A DNA stretch of 64,000 bases from assembly GCA_051967755.1 (NCBI GenBank), contig JBQDYD010000001.1, forward strand, positions 186,001 through 250,000, given 5' to 3'. Positions 19,382-27,763 of this stretch are shown piece by piece. The stretch's first letter is position 1; each line of letters opens with the position of its first letter. The DNA comes from UBA1672 sp051967755. GTDB lineage: Bacteria; Pseudomonadota; Alphaproteobacteria; Micavibrionales; Micavibrionaceae. The notes under the pieces are model-generated. The model was given only the letters and a program-made list of their open reading frames with translations, was not told the DNA's origin and did not search any database. The position numbers and the translations under genes were made by a program.

Positions 19382-20782
19382 ATGACTTACGAAATTCTCA
19401 GTAACGCGCAAATGGCCGCCGCAGATGCAAAAACAATTGCGGGCGGTACGGCGGGCATTGACCTGATGACCACGGCAGGCAACGCAGTCGCAGAATGTAT
19501 TGACGAATATTATGAGATACAAAATGTGCTGGTTCTGTGCGGCCCCGGCAATAATGGCGGCGACGGGTTTATCATTGCACAATGTCTGAAAACGCGCGGT
19601 TGGCCCGTAACACTCGCCTGCCTCACTAAACAAGACGCCTTAAAGGGGGATGCCGCCCTCGCGGCGCAAAGATGGGAAGGCGAGACGCTGCCCTTTGATC
19701 AGGTGACGGTCGAGGATCATCTTATTATCGATGCAGTTTTCGGAACGGGATTTTCCCGCGCCTTGCCTGATGATGTGATTAATGTTTTTAAACAAATCGA
19801 GGGTAATGAGATTATCGCCGTTGATATCCCCTCTGGCATTAACGGAAATACAGGCGCAGCCGATCCAAATGCTTTACGCGCAGACATAACCGTTACATTC
19901 CACCGCAAAAAACTGGGGCATGTGCTTTATCCTGGGGCTCAATATTGCGGGCATATCATCACAAAAGACATCGGCATCACAGATGATTTCGAATATAGCG
20001 CCATCGAAAACACCCCCGATTTGTGGATTAAGGATTTCCCGCTTAAAAAAGCAGATACACATAAATACCACTATGGCCACGCCCTGATTTATGGCGCACC
20101 CGAATTAACAGGAGCAACCCGCCTTGCCGCCACCGCATGCGCACGCATCGGCACAGGTCTGGTGAGCGTTCTATCCACCCCCGAAACAGCCACCATTTAC
20201 CGCAGCGCTCTCCCCGCTTGCATTTTGGTACGCGACGATCTGGATTATATGGATAAAAAAATCACCGCGCGGCTCTATGGCTCGGGTGGCCTGCCTTGCA
20301 CGGTGGACTACAGTATCGATTTACCGACTGTTTTGGACGCAGATGCGCTTTCACATCTTCCTGAAAAATTAACCCCAAATTACGTTCTCACCCCGCATGA
20401 AGGCGAATTTGAACGCGCCTTTCCTGACATCGACGGATCAAAAATTGAACGCGCGCAAAAGGCCGCCAAACAGATCAATGCGCATATAGCCCTCAAAGGC
20501 CCTGATACAATCATTGCGGCGCCTGATGGAAAAACAATTATAAACACAAACGGATCGCCGCATCTGGCCACGGCAGGAACAGGGGATGCATTAGCCGGCA
20601 TGATATGCGGGCTTATGGCGCAAAACATGCCCCCCTTAATTGCCACCGGTGCAGCCATCTGGATTCACGCAGAAAGTGCAAATCTTTTTGGCGCAGGATT
20701 AATCGCGGATGACCTCTTAGAAATTATACCTGATATTTTAAATAGAATTACACAAATAAATACGTATAATGCCCAATCATGA
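19382..20782 (+). CDS. nnr: Bifunctional NAD(P)H-hydrate epimerase / ADP-dependent NAD(P)H-hydrate dehydratase
   Basis: 466 residues, the normal length of the fused enzyme. The N-terminal YjeF epimerase domain has CGPGNNGGDG (54-62) and VDIPSGING. The C-terminal ribokinase-like dehydratase domain has LTPHEGEFER, ALKGPDTII and the GTGDALAGM anion hole near residue 400. It repairs hydrated NADH/NADPH in the cytosol. The start is ATG 19382 after TTGAGGG. The region between the two domains around residues 270-330 is somewhat shorter than in E. coli. It appears monocistronic. Confidence 0.95.
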   Translation: MTYEILSNAQMAAADAKTIAGGTAGIDLMTTAGNAVAECIDEYYEIQNVLVLCGPGNNGGDGFIIAQCLKTRGWPVTLACLTKQDALKGDAALAAQRWEGETLPFDQVTVEDHLIIDAVFGTGFSRALPDDVINVFKQIEGNEIIAVDIPSGINGNTGAADPNALRADITVTFHRKKLGHVLYPGAQYCGHIITKDIGITDDFEYSAIENTPDLWIKDFPLKKADTHKYHYGHALIYGAPELTGATRLAATACARIGTGLVSVLSTPETATIYRSALPACILVRDDLDYMDKKITARLYGSGGLPCTVDYSIDLPTVLDADALSHLPEKLTPNYVLTPHEGEFERAFPDIDGSKIERAQKAAKQINAHIALKGPDTIIAAPDGKTIINTNGSPHLATAGTGDALAGMICGLMAQNMPPLIATGAAIWIHAESANLFGAGLIADDLLEIIPDILNRITQINTYNAQS

Positions 20783-20917
20783 GTTGAGGGTTTTTTGTAA
20801 TAATATTGCTATTTTAGGTTTTACTAAAAAAGACACCTTCTCTTACACACCAATGTGTTACAAGATATTTTAAAATAAAAAAGCGTTGTGTTATTCTATA
20901 TTATAGGGAGAAAAAGA

Positions 20918-21202
20918 TTGACCAACATTAGTCAGAATTTAGAGACTGCTGAAGCTGCCGTTTTTATATCAGTCAATGAACTGAAAAAAAGAAACATCCT
21001 CATCGGTGATCGTAGAACCAGTGTTACACTGGAACCACAAGTATGGCGGATATTGCATGATGTCGCGGAAATGCAGGGCTGCACCATTCATAATCTATGC
21101 ACCTTTATCAATGACAGAAAAAATCCGAAGTCATCACTCTCATCAGCCATCCGCGTCTTTTTAATGTCTTACTTACATATCCAGTACAGGAAACAAAAAT
21201 AA
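20918..21202 (+). CDS. Ribbon-helix-helix (RHH_4-type) DNA-binding protein
   Basis: About 94 residues from TTG 20918, chosen because AGGGAG lies 7 bases upstream. The frame also opens at GTG 20888. The RHH domain covers about residues 32-85: RRTSVTLEP (beta strand), then a tryptophan-containing helix and the SSAIRVFL helix, the arrangement of the RHH_4 family common in alphaproteobacteria. It overlaps the following response-regulator gene (TAATG). Expected to be a small dimeric regulator. Target unknown. Confidence 0.82.
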   Translation: MTNISQNLETAEAAVFISVNELKKRNILIGDRRTSVTLEPQVWRILHDVAEMQGCTIHNLCTFINDRKNPKSSLSSAIRVFLMSYLHIQYRKQK

Positions 21203-21576
21203 TGCATAAAATTCTGATTGTTGATGACAATAAAGATTATCTTGAGCTGATATCTCAATTTATGGGCGATGAAGGATATGACGTTGACACCGCCGTCAAT
21301 GGAAGAGAAGCCATCCAAAAACTTGAAGAGAACCCTGATTACGACCTCATCATCACAGATGTTCTGATGCCTGACATAGACGGTTTCGGTTTAATACAAT
21401 TCATAAATAACATGGATAAAGCCATTCCCATTATCGCGCTTTCCGGCGGCGGTTTCACCATTAATTCTGAAGACGTGCTTAGTACCGTCGAAAGCCTTGT
21501 CAGCATCGTTTACCAAAAACCGGTCAGCCTGGCACAACTGGTTTCAAAAGCGACAGAATTAACAAAGGCCGCTTAA
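21202..21576 (+). CDS. Single-domain response regulator (CheY-like)
   Basis: 124 residues, receiver domain only. Acidic pair D8/D9 in IVDDN, phospho-acceptor D53 in ITDVLMPDIDG, S81 in ALSGG and conserved K106 in QKPV. No output domain. Its start overlaps the stop of the RHH gene, so the two are made together and probably act together. No histidine kinase lies nearby, so it is phosphorylated by a kinase elsewhere. Confidence 0.92.
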   Translation: MHKILIVDDNKDYLELISQFMGDEGYDVDTAVNGREAIQKLEENPDYDLIITDVLMPDIDGFGLIQFINNMDKAIPIIALSGGGFTINSEDVLSTVESLVSIVYQKPVSLAQLVSKATELTKAA

Positions 21577-21633
21577 ACGACCAAAATCAAATTCAATACC
21601 AATCATACCGATTAAATTTTTGCGGGGGAAAAA

Positions 21634-21709
<76 letters not shown>

Positions 21710-21934
21710 GCACCAAAAAATTTGAAACTCTTTACTATACGAGTCACTTTTTTTTGTCCAGCACTAAAATAACAATTATTTAGAAAGTTGGCGTTTTTTT
21801 AGCTTAAGCCTTAAAAAATATATAAATTTATCTGATGTTAACTATTGGTTTTTTACTCTTATTTCTGTTAAATTACGCTTTGTGCATAAATATGCCATAA
21901 TTTCTGTAAAGTAAAAAAGATCGGGTTATAAGAC

Positions 21935-23143
21935 GTGAGTGCCGGACAACAATCTAGTGATACCTTATATGACAATAGTATCGGATGGGCGATCATGCTC
22001 ATCATCTTCGGGGTTATGATATGGCTATTTTGGGTCTTTTTTGATACCGAAGTTCGCGAATTGGTCAGATGGATCAGATATGGTGAAATGTGGTTGGTTT
22101 CTTGGTTTGTTAGCGATGACTATATCGTCTTGCACCGAGGCCAAAGAGAACCTTTTCAAATTTGGTTAGAACAAGTTCCCAAAATTCCTAAATCGCGTCT
22201 TGAATACGCTGATTTGTCGCTTTTCTCCTCTCTGGCAATGCAACCTTTAAAATTGGTTATCCTGAGCATCATAGGCTTAGGCGGAATGTGGTGCATGTTC
22301 TCAGGCCCCGGCACACGTTTTCGCAGAAAACTCGATCTGGAACGCCTGATCGACGTTCAATCAAAAGTGTTCCCGGTTGTTACACCATTCGTTAAATTTA
22401 ACCCTGCAAAACAGCAACCTCGTCCACCAGGTGCTCCTGTCCCTGCAGAACTTCCCATGTTTGCTGAGGCTCTGGGCCCGGAAGAATGGCTGGCCTATAA
22501 CAGTATTCAGGTGCCTGACGGTAAAATTGATCGTGCAGATGCCTCTAAGGCATTTATGGACCAACTTGGCAACCCTTGGCGCGGTTCACGAACCCTTGAT
22601 AATTACAAACAAATATTGCTGGCCGCTTTTGCATTAAAAGCCTCCAGAAAGCGTGTGGAATCTGAACAGATTATCGGCCGTATCGCAAAATGTTGGTCTT
22701 CAACAGGCGGCCTGAAACTAACAAAAGACAGAAAGCTTCTGGCTGATGCGCGCAAAATCTTAAAAGACAAAAACCTTGCCGGTTCAACACTGGCACAGGC
22801 CAACCGCCACGCTTTCGAAACAACAGCCATGATCCGTGCCCTGCAATATGCGCGTGAAGAAGGTGGGGTTTTGCCTGCCGCGCAGTTTGTATGGCTTCGT
22901 GCGCATGACAGAAATCTATGGTACGCGCTTAATAACCTTGGCAGACAGAGCTATCACATGGAAGCTTTGGGGGCTATGTCTCACTTTAAGGCAGAGAAAC
23001 TAACGCAGCGCCCTATTCCCGTTCCGAAAGTCGATCACGCCGTAGACACGATCCAAGCATATATGAGCTCTATCAAAGCCCGACCAATTCCACAGCTGGA
23101 TTACAGTAAATCAAGCAAACGTGGCGTTAAGAAAGCCGTATAA
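21935..23143 (+). CDS. dotM: DotM/IcmP (TrbA)-family type IVB coupling-complex protein
   Basis: 402 residues from GTG 21935. Two clear membrane helices at about 17-36 and 104-123 are followed by a cytosolic helical domain. The C-terminal block with FVWLRAHDRNLWYALNNLG and later VPKVDHAVD is the signature of the DotM/IcmP and plasmid TrbA family. In Legionella DotM partners the coupling ATPase DotL at the inner membrane and recruits substrates. Here a dotL gene lies two genes downstream, matching the trbA-x-trbC order known from IncI plasmids. No other core Dot/Icm genes are in the window. Confidence 0.85.
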   Translation: MSAGQQSSDTLYDNSIGWAIMLIIFGVMIWLFWVFFDTEVRELVRWIRYGEMWLVSWFVSDDYIVLHRGQREPFQIWLEQVPKIPKSRLEYADLSLFSSLAMQPLKLVILSIIGLGGMWCMFSGPGTRFRRKLDLERLIDVQSKVFPVVTPFVKFNPAKQQPRPPGAPVPAELPMFAEALGPEEWLAYNSIQVPDGKIDRADASKAFMDQLGNPWRGSRTLDNYKQILLAAFALKASRKRVESEQIIGRIAKCWSSTGGLKLTKDRKLLADARKILKDKNLAGSTLAQANRHAFETTAMIRALQYAREEGGVLPAAQFVWLRAHDRNLWYALNNLGRQSYHMEALGAMSHFKAEKLTQRPIPVPKVDHAVDTIQAYMSSIKARPIPQLDYSKSSKRGVKKAV

Positions 23144-23215
23144 GAACAGCGCGAATAACATATCAAGAAAGTTAATCAGAGCATGAAGAAAAACACAGCA
23201 CAAAAGGACGACATC

Positions 23216-23755
23216 ATGGCATCATCTGTAAAAATCGTAGATGGAAAGCTTATCTTATCATTACCTGACGCCCAGACACCTGTTGTTTGGCAAATGGATC
23301 TGGAGCATGCGCAATCTTCGGCCTTTACCGTGCAAGAAGATAAAAAAGCGAAAAACTTTTCTCTTGTTTTAAAAGCAACAGACGGAAAAACAGAAGAAAT
23401 CGCGCCTTTTGAAACAAAAGAAGATGCCGTAGCCATTTTGATGGAAACATCCAATGTTTTGCAAAACGCACATGGGCAGATCAAACCAATTTCAGTCGTT
23501 TCAAACGCAGGCGTAGCAGCCGCCCCCGTCGCAGTAGCTGCGAAGGAAGAAGGCAGTGATAAACTCGGCGCATTATTGGCCGTGGCCTTGATTGTGGTTT
23601 TGGTCGTCATATGGACTGTTTCTTCATCAGGCCCAAGCGCCACTGCACCATCAGGGGCACAAAGCGCAAGCGCCGATTCCCTTTCCGGTAACGTAGATCC
23701 AAGACAGAGCTCCGGCGTGCCTGTTTCTGCGGATGATTTTTTGAGTAATAGATAA
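23216..23755 (+). CDS. Unknown single-pass membrane protein between dotM and dotL
   Basis: About 179 residues from ATG 23216, preceded by AAAGGACG. ATG 23183 in frame is an alternative. A beta-rich N-terminal domain (1-95), an Ala/Val-rich linker, one strong membrane helix at 117-135 and a Ser/Ala-rich tail. No match to a known Dot/Icm or Trb protein is recognised, and it is not a DsbC-like thioredoxin as TrbB of plasmid R64 is. Its place between dotM and dotL suggests it belongs to the coupling complex. It ends 23 bases before dotL. Confidence 0.8.
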   Translation: MASSVKIVDGKLILSLPDAQTPVVWQMDLEHAQSSAFTVQEDKKAKNFSLVLKATDGKTEEIAPFETKEDAVAILMETSNVLQNAHGQIKPISVVSNAGVAAAPVAVAAKEEGSDKLGALLAVALIVVLVVIWTVSSSGPSATAPSGAQSASADSLSGNVDPRQSSGVPVSADDFLSNR

Positions 23756-23778
23756 TAACTAAGGTAATGCGAGATTAA

Positions 23779-26700
23779 ATGGCATTAGATCAAAGAAAAT
23801 ACGAACATAAACATGAAGCCATATTGCGGGACGTGCGCCCGCTTTCCATGCGTATTGCAGACGCGCTATCAAGCCCGTCTTACTCTACCGCTATTTTCTT
23901 TATGGCCGGCTTTTCAATTCATATCAATGCATGGATGCTGACCTTTGCGGATATGATCCTCTTCTTCCTGTTCATTTATTTCTTATGGCTAAACTCACGT
24001 GACCGCAGCTTGGCATTTAAACTGCCCCTTGGCACAAAACACAAAGACAAAAACAACGGCCGCGGCGGTAAGCCCGGTAATGCCGAAGGTATCCTTTATC
24101 TGGGTAACGTTGAAAAAACGAACGAAGAAGTTTGGTTTACAAATTCTGATATCAGAACGCACATTCTCTACCTTGGTACAACAGGTGCGGGTAAAACCGA
24201 AGGGCTGAAATCGCTGGTTACCAATGCGATGACATGGGGCTCGGGCTTTGTGTATGTCGATGGTAAAGCGGATACTGACCTATGGTCCTCCCTATCATCG
24301 CTTGTGCGCCGTTTTGGCCGTGATGATGACTTGCTTGTTTTGAACTATATGACAGGTAACGCCGATGTACAGGCACCATCTAATACGATGAACCCGTTCT
24401 CATCCGGTTCTGCGTCCTATCTTACTAACATGCTTGTTAGTTTGATGCCCGAAAGTGGCGGTGACAACGCAATGTGGAAAGAACGTGCGGTGTCTTTGGT
24501 GGGTGCGATGATGCCTATTTTGACATGGAAACGTGATAACCAAGAAGTTCCGATGTCTGTTCGTACCATTCGTGAATATCTATCATTGAATAACGTCATT
24601 AAGCTACAACGTGACGAAGCCGTTCCGGCAGAAGTGCGCGCAGGTTTGACGGGTTATCTTGATACGCTACCGGGCTTTATTGCAGATGCCTATGATGACG
24701 AAGGTAAAGTAAAGCCACCCGGCCCCGATACGCCGCAATATAACACTGAAACCGCCTCACAGCAGCACGGTTATCTTGCCATGCAGTTCACCCGCTCCTT
24801 GCAGTCATTGGGTGATGACTATGGTTACATCTTTGATACACAGGCCGCAGACGTTGACATGGTCGACGTGGTTCTAAACCGTCGTATTCTGGTCGTGCTT
24901 GTTCCCGCCCTTGAAAAATCAGGTGACGAGGTTGCGAACCTCGGTAAAATCGTATCGGCCTCTATTAAAGGTATGATGGGTTCGACACTTGGCTCTACAG
25001 TTGAAGGGGATTCCTCTGCGGTTATTGAAAACAAACCAACACACTCCTCCACTCCGTTTATGACGGTTTTTGATGAGGTTGGTTACTACGTTGCCGAGGG
25101 TATGGCTGTTATGGCCGCTCAGGCGCGTTCTCTTGGTTTCTCTCTCGTTTTCGCGGGTCAGGATTTGCCTGCGATGAAAAAGCGTGTTCGTGAAGAAGCA
25201 CAGTCGATCACTGCGAACTGTAACATTAAGCTATTCGGTAAACTTGAAGACCCGACAGAAACCAAGGATTTCTTTGAGAAAACAGTCGGTAGCGCGATGG
25301 TGACAGAGGTATCCGGATTCCAGATGTCAGGCGGTGGTGACCTTGGCGCCTATCACGATACAAAACAAGCCGGCGTTCAGCTTCGCCCACGTGCAAGTTA
25401 TGACGGTCTGCGCGGATTTAAAGAAGGTCAGGCCGTTATCACATTTGGTGAAGTTGTATGTGACTGTGCCGTGTTCTACTCAAACCCCGGTTTTGCGAAA
25501 GCGATGCGTGTTACGCGCTTTATGTCTCTGCCGCCACCGGATGAGACACTTCTTAAACACGCAAATGCGATTACAAAACTACGTGACCTTATGGTTAACA
25601 AAACATGGACAGCCATGCGCGCCGACGTTGCAGTTGAAACATCTGCAGAAATCGCCGCGATGCATGACGGCTTTACGAACAACAACAAGCCCTCTGTTAA
25701 CCCTGTCGATGCCGGTATTGCCGCACTTGTGCAAATTCATGCCATCGCCAATGATATTCCGCCCCCAAGCGAAGCAGCAAAAGAAACCGCAAAAGGCGCA
25801 GCCGGCGGATCATCTTCTGGCGGTTCTTCAGGCTCAGGCGGTGGTGTAAAACCTGCCGCACAAACAACACAAGCAGCCACACCGGCCAAACAACCTGCAA
25901 CGGCAGGTGCCGCAGCAGGCGGCGCAAAACCATCCGTATTTGGTGGTGGCGCGGCCCCGGTACAACCCGCGCAACCAACACAACCAACCGCACCGCAAGT
26001 CCAGGCAAAACAACCGCCCGCTAACCCGCAAGAAGCCGCCCTCATGAAGGCCGCGGAGGATGTGAAACAAAACCTATTCGGATCTGATGGCAACAACACA
26101 CCACCGACTGGCGGCGCACCTCAAGCGCCGGAATCAGGCGGAGGCAAGCCAGCAATATTTGGCGGCGCACCCGCAAAACCGGCACAACCTGCCGCACCGC
26201 AAACGCCACCGACAACACCCGAAAAACCTGCAACGCCGCCTACACAGGATGAGCAAGCTTTGATGAAGGCCGCGCAAGAAGTTAAAGAAAACCTCTTTGG
26301 TAATTATAAGTCCAAAGGCGGAAACGAAACCGCTGGCGCAGCAACGCCTGAAAAGCCAGCGGAAACAGGCAATGCAAAACCCGCAATCTTTGGCGGCGCA
26401 CCCGCAAAACCTGCGCAGCCAGCACAACCGACAACACCGCCCACTGCACCTGCTCAGCCGCAGCAGCCACAAACACCGCAAGAGGAAGCGCTGGCTAAAG
26501 CAGCAGCAGAAGTTAAGCAAAGCGTATTTGGCGATAAGAAAACAGACGGACAAACGCCACAAACACCACCTGCCGCACCTGAAAAGCCAGCGGAAACAGG
26601 TAATGCAAAACCCGCAATCTTTGGCGGCGCACCCGCAACGCCTGCGCAGCCAACAACGCCGCCCGCGCAAGAACAGCCGCAACAACCACAAACACCGCCT

Positions 26701-27063
26701 GTACAGGAAGCGCCACAAACACCACCTGCCGCACCTGAAAAGCCGGCGGAAACAGGTAATGCAAAACCTGCGATCTTTGGCGGCGCACCCGCAACGCCTG
26801 CGCAACCAACAACGCCACCCGCGCAAGAACAGCCGCCTGCCGCACCTGAAAAGCCAGCGGAAACAGGCAATGCAAAACCCGCAATCTTTGGCGGCACACC
26901 CGCAACACCAGCGCAGCCAACAACACCGCCCGCACAGGAAGCGCCACAAACGCCACCTGCCGCAACAGAGCCACCAAAAGAAGAAAAGAAAGATAACGGC
27001 AAGCCCGCAATCTTTGGTGGCGGCAGCACATCAAAAGATGATAATGGTGATGATAAGCAATAA
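23779..27063 (+). CDS. dotL: DotL/IcmO (TrbC)-family type IVB coupling ATPase with long Pro-rich tail
   Basis: 1094 residues, about 300 more than Legionella DotL. Membrane helices at about 36-70, Walker A GTTGAGKT at 133-140, and Walker B TVFDE ending at 432-433 (Asp-Glu). Also FAGQDLPAM and AQSITANCN, as in TraD/VirD4-like type IV coupling proteins of the IcmO/TrbC branch. From about residue 650 the protein changes to a low-complexity Pro/Ala/Gln tail with seven [K]P[AS][IV]FGG motifs and three amphipathic helix repeats. In Legionella the DotL C-terminus binds adaptors (IcmS/IcmW, DotN). This tail may do so in a multivalent form, by inference. Overlaps the next gene. Confidence 0.88.
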   Translation: MALDQRKYEHKHEAILRDVRPLSMRIADALSSPSYSTAIFFMAGFSIHINAWMLTFADMILFFLFIYFLWLNSRDRSLAFKLPLGTKHKDKNNGRGGKPGNAEGILYLGNVEKTNEEVWFTNSDIRTHILYLGTTGAGKTEGLKSLVTNAMTWGSGFVYVDGKADTDLWSSLSSLVRRFGRDDDLLVLNYMTGNADVQAPSNTMNPFSSGSASYLTNMLVSLMPESGGDNAMWKERAVSLVGAMMPILTWKRDNQEVPMSVRTIREYLSLNNVIKLQRDEAVPAEVRAGLTGYLDTLPGFIADAYDDEGKVKPPGPDTPQYNTETASQQHGYLAMQFTRSLQSLGDDYGYIFDTQAADVDMVDVVLNRRILVVLVPALEKSGDEVANLGKIVSASIKGMMGSTLGSTVEGDSSAVIENKPTHSSTPFMTVFDEVGYYVAEGMAVMAAQARSLGFSLVFAGQDLPAMKKRVREEAQSITANCNIKLFGKLEDPTETKDFFEKTVGSAMVTEVSGFQMSGGGDLGAYHDTKQAGVQLRPRASYDGLRGFKEGQAVITFGEVVCDCAVFYSNPGFAKAMRVTRFMSLPPPDETLLKHANAITKLRDLMVNKTWTAMRADVAVETSAEIAAMHDGFTNNNKPSVNPVDAGIAALVQIHAIANDIPPPSEAAKETAKGAAGGSSSGGSSGSGGGVKPAAQTTQAATPAKQPATAGAAAGGAKPSVFGGGAAPVQPAQPTQPTAPQVQAKQPPANPQEAALMKAAEDVKQNLFGSDGNNTPPTGGAPQAPESGGGKPAIFGGAPAKPAQPAAPQTPPTTPEKPATPPTQDEQALMKAAQEVKENLFGNYKSKGGNETAGAATPEKPAETGNAKPAIFGGAPAKPAQPAQPTTPPTAPAQPQQPQTPQEEALAKAAAEVKQSVFGDKKTDGQTPQTPPAAPEKPAETGNAKPAIFGGAPATPAQPTTPPAQEQPQQPQTPPVQEAPQTPPAAPEKPAETGNAKPAIFGGAPATPAQPTTPPAQEQPPAAPEKPAETGNAKPAIFGGTPATPAQPTTPPAQEAPQTPPAATEPPKEEKKDNGKPAIFGGGSTSKDDNGDDKQ
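25927..27021 (+). repeat. In-frame repeat region of the DotL tail
   Basis: Seven copies of a P[AS][IV]FGG motif start at residues 717, 790, 867, 944, 996, 1033 and 1075 of DotL. Spacing is near 75 residues for the first units and falls to 37-52 for the last. Between copies 1-4 lie three copies of a helix of the type ALMKAAxEVKxxLFG. DNA identity between units is high around the ETGNAKPAIFGG block, suggesting recent expansion by slippage or recombination. Confidence 0.85.
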
Positions 27064-27760
27064 ACACGATCAGCAAGGAAGCGTCTTCTTCTACCTGCTG
27101 ATCGGGATTGCTCTTTTTGCTGCGCTTGCATTCAACATCTCACGCGGATTTCGCAGTCAATCAACCAACAGCCTGACAGACAAAAGCGCCCTTCTTGCTG
27201 CGAATGATCTGATGCATTACGCCCAAACCATTGAACAAGCGGTCGATCGCGTACGCCGCAAGAACTGCGCAGAAAGTGATATCAGTTTCGACCATACCGG
27301 ATGGAGTCATACCAATTACCGCCATAGCCCCGTCGCTGATAATAAATGCAAAATTTTTCATCCAGAAGGCGGTGGTGTCTCATTCGAAAATTTCAATGAT
27401 TTTCACGATAAGAATATCAGCGGCCTAAATCATATTATTTTTGCAGGTGCTGGCGAGATAGAAGATATCGGCACGAATTGCGCCGCCGCCCAATGCTCAG
27501 ACCTGTATCTGTTGGTGCGTCTTTTTCATGCCGAAAACTTATGCCGCACAATTAATGAGGCGATGAATATCGACAACAGCCTTCCGACCTTTAATGGCCT
27601 ACAAACCACGCCGCTCTATAACGGCAACTTTACCTATGGCAATACATTATCATCCATCGATTTGGTCGGTAAAAACGGTGGATGCTATGAAAATACCGCC
27701 GAAACCTATTCCGACGGCACGCCATATTATGATTTTTATTATGTGCTGCTTTCGCGGTAA
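27038..27760 (+). CDS. Type IV pilin-like membrane protein overlapping dotL
   Basis: About 236-240 residues. ATGs at 27038, 27044 and 27050 are all possible, and each overlaps the dotL 3' end, suggesting coupling. The N-terminus is short and basic, then QQGSVFFYLLIGIALFAALAFNISRG. A Gly before a hydrophobic helix resembles a prepilin peptidase site, but the usual Glu5 is missing. The rest is a Cys-containing globular domain (KNCAES, NCAAAQC, ENLCRT, GGCYEN), likely disulphide-bonded outside the membrane. Function not known. It probably works with the DotM/DotL apparatus. Confidence 0.75.
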   Translation: MIMVMISNKHDQQGSVFFYLLIGIALFAALAFNISRGFRSQSTNSLTDKSALLAANDLMHYAQTIEQAVDRVRRKNCAESDISFDHTGWSHTNYRHSPVADNKCKIFHPEGGGVSFENFNDFHDKNISGLNHIIFAGAGEIEDIGTNCAAAQCSDLYLLVRLFHAENLCRTINEAMNIDNSLPTFNGLQTTPLYNGNFTYGNTLSSIDLVGKNGGCYENTAETYSDGTPYYDFYYVLLSR

Positions 27761-27763
27761 ATT

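Noticed and set aside
25900..27040. Repeated DNA in the dotL 3' part considered as CRISPR or satellite
   Set aside because: The units keep the reading frame, vary in length and encode a coherent Pro-rich tail. There are no unique spacers of constant length.
26134..27131. Long minus-strand frames opposite the dotL tail
   Set aside because: Their Cys/Arg/Leu- or Gly/Ala-rich translations are the mirror of the Pro/Ala/Gln codons and have no start signals.
26297..27760. 487-codon frame read as one long gene
   Set aside because: Its first 247 codons lie in another frame of dotL and are low-complexity shadows. Only the part from about 27038 has signal-like and globular sequence.
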